NCBI RefSeq assembly: GCF_039941195.1
Contig: NZ_JBDVFA010000100.1
Coordinates: 1 to 64,000, forward strand
From: Aurantibacter_A sp039941195
Lineage (GTDB): Bacteria; Bacteroidota; Bacteroidia; Flavobacteriales; Flavobacteriaceae
DNA length: 64,000 bases
Direction of reading: 5' to 3'
Shown here: piece by piece, positions 35,195-44,900 of the stretch
How positions within the stretch are numbered: position 1 is the stretch's first letter
How the letters are laid out: each line of letters begins with the position of its first letter
The notes under the pieces: generated by a model
The model's database searches: none
Told to the model about the DNA's origin: nothing
The model's input: only the letters and a program-made list of their open reading frames with translations
Made by a program: the position numbers and the translations under genes

Positions 35195-36349
35195 ATGAGC
35201 CAAAAAAAATTAAAATTCAACAGTAAGACAATTCATGGTGGGCAAAAACCTGATAAGGCCTATGGGGCGGTTATGCCACCAATTTATCAAACATCAACTT
35301 TTGCCCAAACTACACCAGGCGGACATCAAGGTTTTGAATATTCGCGAAGTGGTAATCCAACGCGTACTGCACTAGAAAATTCTTTGGCTAGTATTGAAAG
35401 TGGTAATTACGGACTTGCTTTTGGGAGCGGACTTGCTGCTATGGATGCTGTAATCAAATTACTAAATCCGGGGGATGAAGTTATTTCTACTAATGATTTA
35501 TATGGTGGCAGCTATCGAATTTTTAAACAAATATTCGAAAAATATGGTATAGTTTTTCATTTTGTAGCTATGCAAAATGTAAACGAAATTGAAAAGAAAA
35601 TAAATTCAAAAACACGATTGATTTGGGTAGAAACACCCACCAATCCTATGATGAATATTATAGATGTTAAGGCGGTATCAAAATTGGCAAAACAGCATAA
35701 AGTGCTTTTGGCTGTTGATAATACATTTGCTACACCATATTTACAACGTCCGTTGGAAATGGGAGCTGATTTAGTTATGCATTCCGCTACAAAATATCTA
35801 GGTGGTCATTCGGATGTAGTACTAGGCGCACTAATTGTTAAGGATAAAGAATTGGCAGATCAATTATATTTTATTCAAAACGCTAGTGGTGCGGTTTGCG
35901 GACCTATGGATAGTTTTCTTGTTTTACGAGGTATTAAAACCTTGCATGTAAGAATGCAACGCCATAGTGAAAATGGTAGAGCGATAGCTGAATTTCTTCA
36001 AAATCACCCAAAAATTGAAAAAGTATATTGGCCTGGATTAGACTCACACCCAAACCATTTGGTAGCTAAAGAACAAATGAATGACTTTGGAGGAATGATT
36101 TCCTTTATACCTAAAGGAGCATCTTATGATGACGCGATTAAGATAGTGGAGCATCTAAATGTATTTACATTGGCCGAATCTCTAGGTGGTGTTGAAAGCT
36201 TAGCTGGGCATCCGGCAAGTATGACGCATGCAAGTATTCCAAAAGAAGAACGGGAAAAAAGTGGCGTTGTAGATTCGTTAATTAGGTTGAGCGTTGGAAT
36301 TGAGGATGCTTCAGATTTAATCGAAGACTTAGAACAGGCGATTGGATAG
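35195..36349 (+). CDS. metB: Cystathionine gamma-synthase (PLP transsulfuration enzyme)
   Basis: 384 residues. N-terminal KTIHGGQKPDKAYGAVMPPI and FEYSRSGNPTR, PLP-binding Lys in SATKYLGGHSDVV, and a C-terminal LAESLGGVESLAGHPASMTH are the Cys/Met-metabolism PLP family. The motif set is closest to cystathionine gamma-synthase, which makes cystathionine from acylhomoserine and cysteine for methionine; cystathionine gamma-lyase activity cannot be excluded. It has a strong promoter of its own. Confidence 0.88.
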   Translation: MSQKKLKFNSKTIHGGQKPDKAYGAVMPPIYQTSTFAQTTPGGHQGFEYSRSGNPTRTALENSLASIESGNYGLAFGSGLAAMDAVIKLLNPGDEVISTNDLYGGSYRIFKQIFEKYGIVFHFVAMQNVNEIEKKINSKTRLIWVETPTNPMMNIIDVKAVSKLAKQHKVLLAVDNTFATPYLQRPLEMGADLVMHSATKYLGGHSDVVLGALIVKDKELADQLYFIQNASGAVCGPMDSFLVLRGIKTLHVRMQRHSENGRAIAEFLQNHPKIEKVYWPGLDSHPNHLVAKEQMNDFGGMISFIPKGASYDDAIKIVEHLNVFTLAESLGGVESLAGHPASMTHASIPKEEREKSGVVDSLIRLSVGIEDASDLIEDLEQAIG

Positions 36350-36399
36350 ATTTTTTGCATTATTTTTAAAAAAAGACACATTAAAATATAGGAATATCA

Positions 36400-36407
36400 T
36401 AATTTTG
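36400..36407 (+). promoter_or_regulatory. -7 box of the gdhA promoter
   Basis: TAATTTTG matches TAnnTTTG and lies about 72 nt upstream of the gdhA start, implying a leader of about 65 nt. The -33 element is unclear. Confidence 0.4.
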
Positions 36408-36478
36408 CCGTTTAATTTTAAATTCAATAATCTAAACTTAGCATTTATTATGCTGAGTAAATTTATTTACTAGAATTT

Positions 36479-37834
36479 ATGGACGCAAAAATGCAATCTA
36501 AAATTGATAAATTTATGGATGAGGTTAAGGTCAGAAATGGTCATGAACCTGAATTCATACAGGCAGTTCAAGAAGTTGCCGAAACAGTAATCCCCTATAT
36601 AGCTCGTAAAAAAATATACAGTGGCAAAAATATTTTGTTACGTATGGTTGAGCCTGAACGTTTAATTTCATTTCGAGTTTCTTGGGTTGATGATAAAGGA
36701 GAAATTCATGTGAACCGAGGATATCGAATTCAAATGAATTCGGCCATTGGCCCATATAAAGGCGGACTCCGTTTTCACCCTTCCGTTAACGCAAGTATTC
36801 TAAAGTTTTTAGCTTTTGAGCAAGTATTTAAAAATAGTTTAACTACGCTGCCTATGGGTGGTGGTAAAGGTGGGTCTGACTTTGACCCAAAAGGTAAGTC
36901 AGACGATGAAGTTATGCGTTTTTGCCATGCTTTTATGAGCGAATTATGCAGACATATTGGGCCAAATACTGATGTGCCCGCTGGTGACATAGGAGTAGGA
37001 GCTCGCGAAATTGGTTTCTTGTTTGGAATGTATAAGAAAATGCGTAACGAATTTACTGGTGTATTAACAGGTAAAGGACTTTCGTGGGGTGGTTCTAAAA
37101 TTAGACCAGAGGCTACGGGTTATGGGACTGTTTATTTTGCACAAAGTATGTTAAAGACTATCGATGAAAGTTTTAAAGATAAAACCGTTGTAATTTCAGG
37201 TTCAGGAAATGTGGCTCAATATGCAGCCGAAAAGGTGCTTGATTTGGGTGGTAAAGTAGTAACACTTTCCGATTCTGGTGGATACATACATGATAGCGAT
37301 GGAATTGATAAAAAGAAACTGGCTTTTGTTATGGATTTAAAAAATAACAAAAGAGGTCGTATTTCAGAATATGCAAAGAAATATAAGTCTGCTAAATTTA
37401 TTAGTGGTAAAACCCCATGGGAAGTGAATTGTGATGTGGCTTTGCCATGCGCCACTCAAAATGAATTGGATGGGAAAAACGCTAAGACATTAATTAAAAA
37501 TAAATGTATTTGTGTGGCAGAGGGGGCAAATATGCCTTCAACGCCTGAAGCAATTCACGAATTTCAAAATGCGAAAATATTATTCGCGCCGGGTAAAGCA
37601 TCAAATGCAGGTGGCGTTGCTACTTCTGGTTTAGAAATGTCACAGAACTCTTTACGTATTAGCTGGACTCGCGAAGAAGTTGATGAGCGATTAAAAGATA
37701 TTATGGAGGATATTCATTCTTCTTGTATTGAGTTTGGTAAAGAAAAAGATGGGTATTGTAATTATGTGAAAGGAGCAAATATTGCTGGATTTGTTAAGGT
37801 GGCAGACGCAATGTTGGCGCAGGGTGTAATCTAA
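36479..37834 (+). CDS. gdhA: NADP-specific glutamate dehydrogenase
   Basis: 451 residues, the normal hexameric GDH length. Substrate motifs YKGGLRFHPSVN and LPMGGGKGGSDFDP (catalytic Lys), PAGDIGVGAREI, and a Rossmann segment VVISGSGNVAQYAAEK. It interconverts 2-oxoglutarate plus ammonia and glutamate with NADPH, serving ammonia assimilation in the cytoplasm. The terminator-like hairpin at 37879-37914 follows. Confidence 0.95.
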   Translation: MDAKMQSKIDKFMDEVKVRNGHEPEFIQAVQEVAETVIPYIARKKIYSGKNILLRMVEPERLISFRVSWVDDKGEIHVNRGYRIQMNSAIGPYKGGLRFHPSVNASILKFLAFEQVFKNSLTTLPMGGGKGGSDFDPKGKSDDEVMRFCHAFMSELCRHIGPNTDVPAGDIGVGAREIGFLFGMYKKMRNEFTGVLTGKGLSWGGSKIRPEATGYGTVYFAQSMLKTIDESFKDKTVVISGSGNVAQYAAEKVLDLGGKVVTLSDSGGYIHDSDGIDKKKLAFVMDLKNNKRGRISEYAKKYKSAKFISGKTPWEVNCDVALPCATQNELDGKNAKTLIKNKCICVAEGANMPSTPEAIHEFQNAKILFAPGKASNAGGVATSGLEMSQNSLRISWTREEVDERLKDIMEDIHSSCIEFGKEKDGYCNYVKGANIAGFVKVADAMLAQGVI

Positions 37835-37878
37835 TAAATAAAGCGCTCCTGATTTAAAGGGCAAAATTGAATATTTTG

Positions 37879-37914
37879 AGACCCATGGTTTATATAAAAA
37901 CTATGGGTCTTTTT
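37879..37914 (+). terminator. Intrinsic terminator after gdhA
   Basis: AGACCCATGGTTT pairs with AAACTATGGGTCT (one G-U), followed by a short T run. It ends gdhA before recO. Confidence 0.75.
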
Positions 37915-37956
37915 GATACTTTGTTATTATAAACATGTACTTCGTACTTTCGGGGT

Positions 37957-37964
37957 TATCTTTG
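37957..37964 (+). promoter_or_regulatory. -7 box of the recO promoter
   Basis: TATCTTTG matches TAnnTTTG, 20 nt upstream of the chosen recO start at 37985. It also argues against a longer ORF starting at 37913. Confidence 0.45.
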
Positions 37965-37984
37965 TTAAAAACCGAATAATTTTT

Positions 37985-38704
37985 ATGCAAGTATCTACCA
38001 AAGGCATTGTTCTTTCTTCAATAAAGTATGGCGATACAAGTTTAATTTCTAGAATATACACTGCTTCAGACGGTTTAAAATCTTATTTATTAAAAGGAGT
38101 TTTAACGGCTAAAAAAGGAAAACTTAAAGCGGCATATTTTCAACCTTTAATGCAATTAGAAATTAATGCAAATCATAAAAATAAAGGCACTTTAGAAAGT
38201 ATTAAAGAAGTAAAAGTAACGTATCATTATCAGTCGTTACATACCGAAATGACGAAGAATTCTGTAGTACTGTTTTTGGCAGAAATGTTAGGAAACTCTA
38301 TTCATGAGGAGGAGGCGAATAGCGAATTATTTCAATTTTTAGAAGCATCTTTGCAATGGTTAGATAATCATGATAAAATTGCTAATTTCCATTTAATTTT
38401 CCTGTTGAATCTTACTAAATATTTAGGTTTTTACCCGGATACGGAAAATATTTCAATGAATTGTTTTGACCTTGTTGATGGTGTCTTTGTTGATTTTCCT
38501 TCTGGGAATGCTTTTATTACAAATGAAAATTTAGTCTTATTTAAACAGTTGTTAGGCACAAATTTTGATGCAATTCATGACATAACCATGAAAAAAACCA
38601 ACAGGCAAGAATTATTGAAGTCAATTGTGCTTTATTTTGAGCTCCATTTACAAGGATTTCGTAAGCCAAAATCACTTGCTGTTTTAAATGAAGTATTTAG
38701 TTGA
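37985..38704 (+). CDS. recO: DNA repair protein RecO
   Basis: 239 residues from the ATG at 37985 (MQVSTKGIVLSSIKYGDTSL), chosen because it starts at the conserved RecO N-terminus and follows the promoter box; the open frame to 37913 adds an unlikely leader. An OB fold (about 1-80) precedes a helical C-terminal domain without the Cys4 zinc motif, as in many Bacteroidota RecO. It helps RecF/RecR load RecA on gapped DNA. The TGA stop overlaps the ATG of the receptor gene by one base. Confidence 0.88.
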   Translation: MQVSTKGIVLSSIKYGDTSLISRIYTASDGLKSYLLKGVLTAKKGKLKAAYFQPLMQLEINANHKNKGTLESIKEVKVTYHYQSLHTEMTKNSVVLFLAEMLGNSIHEEEANSELFQFLEASLQWLDNHDKIANFHLIFLLNLTKYLGFYPDTENISMNCFDLVDGVFVDFPSGNAFITNENLVLFKQLLGTNFDAIHDITMKKTNRQELLKSIVLYFELHLQGFRKPKSLAVLNEVFS

Positions 38705-41115
38705 TGCAAAAGGCCTTATTCTTTTTTGTTTTCTTGTGCTTTCAAATTACAATAGCCCAAGAGATTACTATTTTAGATAGTGATACTAACGAACCTGTGT
38801 CAAATGTAGCCGTTTATAATTTTGACCATACCAAAACTTCTATTTCCGATATTGATGGAAAATGTGAGCTTTCTATTTTCGATAATAACGAAAGAATTAC
38901 GTTTAAGCATTTGAGCTATCAAGTTAGGCGGATTGTTAAAAGTGCAATACTTCGTAAACACAACGTAGTGTCATTAGTAATGAAAGCAGAACAGTTAGAG
39001 GAGGTGGTAATGTCTGTCTCTAAATGGGAACAACAGAAAAAAGATATTCCGCATAAAACTACATCTATCAATGCTAGACAGATAGATTTTAATAACCCGC
39101 AAACAGCTGCCGACTTGCTACAAAGCAGTGGAAAAGTATTTGTTCAGAAAAGTCAAATGGGGGGAGGAAGTCCTATGATTAGGGGTTTTGCAACCAATCG
39201 TCTCTTGTTGTCTGTTGATGGTGTTCGAATGAATAATGCAATTTTTCGTGGCGGTAATATTCAGAATGTTATTTCTATTGATCCATTTTCAGTAAAAAAC
39301 ACAGAGATTATTTTTGGACCCGGCTCTGTAATTTATGGAAGTGATGCCATTGGAGGTGTAATGAATTTTTATACTAAAACACCACAATTTTCAACGAATG
39401 ATAGTCTTTTAATTCAGGGTAATGGGAACTACCGCTTCGCAACCGCAAATACCGAAAATACAATACATGCAGACTTTAATTTTGGTAAGAAGAAATGGGC
39501 TTTCTTAACTAGTTTAACCTATAATAATTATGGAGATTTAGCCATGGGAGAACACGGTCCTGAGTCGTATTTAAGAACTAATTATGTTGAACGAATAGCT
39601 GGTGAAGATGTAGAAGTGACGAACAGTAATCCTAAAAACCAGAATCCTACTGCTTATAATCAGTTCAATCTGATGCAAAAAATTGAATTTAAACCAAATA
39701 ATAATTGGGATTTTAAATTTGGTACTCATTATTCTGAAACTACGGATTATTCAAGATATGATAGATTAATTCGCCCTTCTTCAGATGGAACAAGTTTGAG
39801 ATCATCTGAATGGTATTATGGACCACAAAAATGGTTTATGAGTAACTTTCAGGTGAAACAAATTGGAAAAGGAAGGTTTTACGATGGTTTAAAGCTTACT
39901 GCCGCATATCAGCATTTTGAAGAAAGTAGGCACGATAGGAATTTTCAAGAATTAGAATTGTTTAGCACTCAAGAAAAAGTGGATGCTTTTTCTTTAAATG
40001 TAGATTTTGAGAATAAGAAAATTGGAAAATCTAGAATTTATTACGGAGGTGAATATGTTTATAATAAAGTTGGTTCGGAAGGCCAACAACGGAATATTGA
40101 AACTAATATCACGTTAGATGCGGCTTCTCGGTATCCTGATGGGGCTAGTTGGCAAACCTTGGCTGGTTATATAAATGCTGAACATAAAGCTAAACCAAAT
40201 TTTTCTTTATTAACAGGTTTACGATATAGTCATGTTTGGCTAAATGCAGTTTTTGATAAAACTTTTTATCCGTTTCCATTTGATGAGGCAAGCTTAAATA
40301 ATGGTGCCTTAACTGGTAGTATTGGATTTAGTTGGTTTCCTAAAGCAGATTTGCAATTAACTCTAAATGGTTCTACAGGTTTTAGATCGCCAAATGTGGA
40401 TGATATCGGTAAAGTTTTTGATTCTGAACCTGGCTCGGTGGTTGTACCAAATTTAGATTTAGAACCAGAATACGCCTATAATGCAGAATTAGGTGTGCGA
40501 AAGAATTTTAAGGATAAAGTTGTTTTCAAAGCAGCTACGTACTACACGTACTTAGTTGATGCGCTTGTGCGTAGAGATTTTGAGTTTAATGGACAATCTG
40601 AAATAATGTACAATGGTGAGTTGAGCAACGTTCAAGCTATTCAAAATGCTGCTAAAGCTTTTGTATATGGTGTAGAATTTGGGTTCGAAGCTTTTTTAAC
40701 GGATAACCTTTCCTTGTCTTCTAATTTAACTTTTACAGATGGTATTGAAGAAGAGCCTGATGGCACAGAAACTCCAGCTCGCCATGTTTCTCCAACTTTT
40801 GGTGACTTCCACATCTTATGGAAAAACCAAGAATTACAAACGGATTTATTTGTAAACTATAATGGAGAAATAGCTAATGAAGATTTGGCCTCCTCTGAGA
40901 CAAGTAAAAGCTATATCTATGCCCTTGACGAACAAGGAAATCCATTTTCTCCTTCTTGGTATACACTTAATTCTAGAGCGCAGTATAATTTTAATAATAA
41001 TTGGAAGGTTTCATTAAATTTTGAGAATATTACCAATCAACGCTATCGAACTTATTCTTCGGGTATTGTAGCTCCTGGAAGAAATTTAATTTTAGGATTA
41101 GGTTATAGTTTTTAA
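38704..41115 (+). CDS. TonB-dependent receptor
   Basis: 803 residues from the ATG at 38704 (MQKALFFFVFLCFQITIAQ signal). A carboxypeptidase-regulatory-like domain (about 20-100, EITILDSDTNEPVSNVAVYN) is followed by a plug (about 115-225, SPMIRGFATNRLLLSVDGVR, GSVIYGSDAIGGVMNFYTK) and a barrel ending in a terminal Phe (LILGLGYSF). The plug resembles haem or siderophore type receptors, which is only suggestive. It imports a ligand across the outer membrane with TonB/ExbBD energy. It starts within the recO stop codon, so translational coupling is likely; the terminator at 41138 follows. Confidence 0.92.
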   Translation: MQKALFFFVFLCFQITIAQEITILDSDTNEPVSNVAVYNFDHTKTSISDIDGKCELSIFDNNERITFKHLSYQVRRIVKSAILRKHNVVSLVMKAEQLEEVVMSVSKWEQQKKDIPHKTTSINARQIDFNNPQTAADLLQSSGKVFVQKSQMGGGSPMIRGFATNRLLLSVDGVRMNNAIFRGGNIQNVISIDPFSVKNTEIIFGPGSVIYGSDAIGGVMNFYTKTPQFSTNDSLLIQGNGNYRFATANTENTIHADFNFGKKKWAFLTSLTYNNYGDLAMGEHGPESYLRTNYVERIAGEDVEVTNSNPKNQNPTAYNQFNLMQKIEFKPNNNWDFKFGTHYSETTDYSRYDRLIRPSSDGTSLRSSEWYYGPQKWFMSNFQVKQIGKGRFYDGLKLTAAYQHFEESRHDRNFQELELFSTQEKVDAFSLNVDFENKKIGKSRIYYGGEYVYNKVGSEGQQRNIETNITLDAASRYPDGASWQTLAGYINAEHKAKPNFSLLTGLRYSHVWLNAVFDKTFYPFPFDEASLNNGALTGSIGFSWFPKADLQLTLNGSTGFRSPNVDDIGKVFDSEPGSVVVPNLDLEPEYAYNAELGVRKNFKDKVVFKAATYYTYLVDALVRRDFEFNGQSEIMYNGELSNVQAIQNAAKAFVYGVEFGFEAFLTDNLSLSSNLTFTDGIEEEPDGTETPARHVSPTFGDFHILWKNQELQTDLFVNYNGEIANEDLASSETSKSYIYALDEQGNPFSPSWYTLNSRAQYNFNNNWKVSLNFENITNQRYRTYSSGIVAPGRNLILGLGYSF

Positions 41116-41137
41116 TAGGTTGATAAGGTATATAAAA

Positions 41138-41167
41138 AAAACCCTGACTCGTAAAAGTCAGGGTTTT
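41138..41167. terminator. Bidirectional intrinsic terminator
   Basis: AAAACCCTGACT (from 41138) pairs with AGTCAGGGTTTT (to 41167). It lies between the convergent receptor and LEA-like genes and can serve both. Confidence 0.85.
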
Positions 41168-41188
41168 CAATACGTTTAGCTGTGTGAA

Positions 41189-41638
41189 TTAGTTCACAGC
41201 ATCTTTAGCGTCTTTTTTTAAGTCGCTTGCAGCTCCTTTAGCTTTTTCAACTGCATCACCAGCAGCTGCTTTCGCATCAGAACCAACAGCTTTTGCTTTA
41301 TCTGCAGCACTTCCAGCAGCATCCTTAGCAGAGTCAACTGCGTTGCCAGCAGCGTCTTTAGCAGAATCAACCGCGTTACCAGCAGCATCTTTAGCAGAAT
41401 CAACTGCGTTACCCGCAGCATCTACAGCATCAGAACCAGCTTCTTTAGCAGCATCTACTGCTTCTCCAGCTTTATCCATAGCGCCTTCAGCAGCATCGCC
41501 AATAGCTTCTCCCGCTTCTTCAGCAGCGTCAGCTGCAGCTTCAGTTGCTTCGGTTGCCTTGTCAGCAGTTTCTCTACAAGAAATAAATGATACGCTCATT
41601 GCTACCATTAAAATCGAACTTAAAATTACTTTTTTCAT
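41189..41638 (-). CDS. LEA-like alanine-rich repeat lipoprotein
   Basis: 149 residues from the ATG at 41638 (MKKVILSSILMVAMSVSFISC, Cys21 lipobox); a longer frame to 41674 adds 12 residues before the signal and is rejected. The mature chain is almost only Ala, Asp, Lys, Glu and Gly in 11-residue amphipathic repeats (DAAGNAVDSAK and variants), like group 3 LEA proteins, so it should be a disordered or long-helical protein. A role in stress or desiccation, or as an envelope spacer, is plausible but inferred. The gene contains 33-bp tandem DNA repeats. Confidence 0.8.
   Translation of the reverse strand: MKKVILSSILMVAMSVSFISCRETADKATEATEAAADAAEEAGEAIGDAAEGAMDKAGEAVDAAKEAGSDAVDAAGNAVDSAKDAAGNAVDSAKDAAGNAVDSAKDAAGSAADKAKAVGSDAKAAAGDAVEKAKGAASDLKKDAKDAVN
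41316..41414. repeat. Three 33-bp tandem repeats
   Basis: Copies at 41316-41348, 41349-41381 and 41382-41414 differ at only a few positions and encode the 11-residue repeat. A degenerate fourth partial copy follows. The repeat number could change by slippage. Confidence 0.9.
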
Positions 41639-41905
41639 TTGCTTTGTTATTAGTGTTTTACTGTTAATGATCATTGGATATACGCAATAGAAGCGGTTTT
41701 AGATTCTTTAACAGAAATTTATGTGTAATTGTTAAAATTTGCAGCTTAAAATTTTGAATATGTTAGCATAGTAAAGTGTACAACAATTGGCTATTAATTA
41801 TTTCCAATTAGCACTTTAATCTTAATGTGATTTATAATTTGCTGAAACCCATAAGAAAAGGGGTGTGCTTTTTGTTTATTGCGCTTAACTTCCTTAAAAA
41901 ATCAC

Positions 41906-41913
41906 TAATTTTG
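41906..41913 (+). promoter_or_regulatory. -7 box of the ileS promoter
   Basis: TAATTTTG matches TAnnTTTG, 25 nt upstream of the ileS start. The nearest TTG (41879-41881) is 24 nt before it, slightly long. Confidence 0.5.
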
Positions 41914-41938
41914 CAGCCTTAATTTTAGTAGTAAAAAC

Positions 41939-44900
41939 ATGAAATTCGCGGAATACAAAGGATTAGATTTACCCCATATAGCTGATGAAATATTAAGTTA
42001 TTGGAAAACGAATGACATTTTTGAAAAAAGTGTTACTACTCGAGAGGGGAAAGAAAGTTATGTTTTTTATGAAGGACCACCTTCCGCAAATGGTATGCCG
42101 GGCATTCATCATGTTATGGCACGTACTATAAAAGATATATTTCCTAGATATAAGACTATGAAAGGCTTTCAGGTAAAACGTAAAGCTGGATGGGATACTC
42201 ATGGATTGCCAATTGAACTGGGGGTAGAAAAAGAACTTGGAATTACTAAAGAAGATATTGGTAAGAAAATTTCGGTTGTAGCATATAATGCTGCTTGTAA
42301 AAAGGCTGTTATGCGCTATACCGATGTTTGGAATGAAATGACAGAAAAAGTTGGCTATTGGGTAGATATGGATGATCCATACATTACCTATAAGTCTAAA
42401 TATATGGAAACTGTTTGGTGGTTGCTCAAACAGATTTACGATAAAGGCCTTATTTATAAAGGGTATACCATTCAGCCTTATTCACCTAAGGCAGGCACTG
42501 GATTAAGCTCTCATGAATTAAACCAACCAGGAACTTATCAAGATGTTACCGATACTACAGTAGTTGCTCAGTTTAAAGCTGTTGAAGAATCATTGCCGGA
42601 TTTTCTTAAGAATGAAGGAACAATTTTCTTTTTAGCATGGACGACGACTCCTTGGACACTTCCTTCAAATACAGCTTTGACGGTAGGACCGAAAATTGAT
42701 TATGTGTTGGTGGAAACCTATAACCAATATACGTTTCAACCAATGAATGTTGTTTTGGCAAAAAGTTTAGTTTCAAAACAATTTGCTGGAAAGTTTGTAA
42801 AGGTTGATGAAAAGTCTGATTTGTTAGCGTATGCTTCTGGTGATAAAAAAATTCCGTATTACGTAGTTAAAGAGTTCGTTGGTAAAGACCTTGTTGGAAT
42901 AAAATACGAACAACTTCTTGATTATGCCCTGCCTTATGAGGCCGCTGAAAATGCATTTAGAATTATTGAAGGTGATTTTGTTACTACTGAAGACGGAACT
43001 GGAATAGTACACACTGCGCCAACCTTTGGTGCAGATGATATGTTTGTAGCGCAAAAAGCGGTGCCGCCAATTCCACCACTTTTGGTTTTAGATGAAAATG
43101 CCAACCCGGTTCCATTAGTAGACCTTAAAGGAAAGTTTCGTCCGGAAATGGATGAACTAGCAGGAAAATATGTAAAAAATGAATACTACGAAGATGGTGA
43201 GGCTCCAGACCGCTCTGTAGATGTGGAGATAGCGATTCGACTTAAAGAAGAGAATAAGGCCTTTAAGGTCGAAAAGTATGTTCACAGCTATCCTAATTGC
43301 TGGCGTACCGATAAACCCGTTTTGTATTACCCACTAGATTCTTGGTTTATTAAGATTTCGGATGTTAAAGACAAAATGTTCGACTTAAATAAAACCATAA
43401 ATTGGAAACCAAAAGCAACTGGGGAAGGAAGATTTGGAAATTGGTTGGCAAATGCTAACGATTGGAATTTATCTCGTTCGCGTTATTGGGGAATTCCGCT
43501 GCCAATTTGGAGGACTGAAGATGGAACCGAAGAGTTAATGATTGGTTCGGTTGAAGAGCTTAAGACTGAAATGACTAAAGCTGTTAAAGCAGGAGTTTTA
43601 GATAAGGATATTTTTGAAGATTTTGTCGTTGGTGATATGTCTGAGGCGAATTACGATAAAATAGATTTGCATAAAAATATTGTTGATCAAATTACTTTGG
43701 TTTCAGAGGCTGGTAAACCCATGAAACGAGAAAGTGATCTTATTGATGTGTGGTTTGATAGTGGATCTATGCCCTATGCACAATGGCATTATCCGTTTGA
43801 AAATGGAGATTTAATAGATGAGGGTGAAACGTTTCCAGCAAATTTTATAGCAGAAGGTGTGGACCAAACAAGAGGATGGTTTTATACACTTCATGCTATT
43901 GCTACCATGGTTTTCGATTCTGTAGCTTATAAAAATGTAGTTTCTAACGGACTCGTATTAGATAAAGATGGAAAGAAAATGTCTAAACGATTGGGGAATG
44001 CCGTAGATCCTTTTGATACTATGAACGCTCATGGTCCAGACGCTACCCGTTGGTATATGATTTCTAATGCAAACCCTTGGGATAACCTGAAATTTGATAT
44101 TGATGGTATTGTTGAGGTAAAAAGAAAATTCTTCGGCACATTATATAATACCTATTCATTCTTTTCGCTGTATGCTAATATTGATGAATTTAAGTATGCT
44201 GAAGAGAATGTTTCTTTAGAAAAAAGGCCAGAAATTGATCGATGGATTTTATCAGAACTTCATACTTTAATAAGAAATGTTGATGAAGCTTATGGTGATT
44301 ATGAACCAACAAGAGCTACTAGGGCTATTTCTAATTTTGTGCAAGAAAATTTAAGTAATTGGTATGTACGCTTGTGCAGAAGACGTTTCTGGAAAGGAGA
44401 TTATCAAGAAGATAAGATATCAGCGTATCAGACATTATATACCTGTTTAACTACAGTAGCTAAATTGTCAGCTCCTGTTGCTCCATTTTTTATGGATCGT
44501 TTATATAAGGATTTAATGGCAGCAACTGAACAAGAAGCATTTGAAAGTGTTCATTTAGCGAACTTTCCAGTATGCGACACATCTTTTATTGATGTGGCAC
44601 TGGAACGAAAAATGGAAAAGGCACAAACTATTTCTTCTTTGGTATTATCCATTCGTCAGAAAGAAAGAATAAAAGTTCGCCAGCCACTTAAAAGAATTAT
44701 GATTCCCATATTAAATGAAGAACAGAAGGAAGATATTGAGGCAGTATCAGAATTAATAATGTCTGAGGTAAATGTAAAAGAAATAGAGCTTTTAGATGAC
44801 GCCTCAAATATTTTAGTAAAGCAAATTAAACCTAATTTTAAAGTCTTAGGTCCCAAATATGGGAGAGAAATGAAGCAAATAGCACAAAGTGTTAGTGCAT

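Noticed and set aside
37913..37984. Longer recO start
   Set aside because: It would place the start before the TATCTTTG promoter box and right at the end of the gdhA terminator; the conserved RecO N-terminus begins at 37985.
41343..41690. Plus-strand Ala/Ser-rich ORF
   Set aside because: Antisense shadow of the repeated LEA-like gene; the repeat codons keep the opposite frame open.
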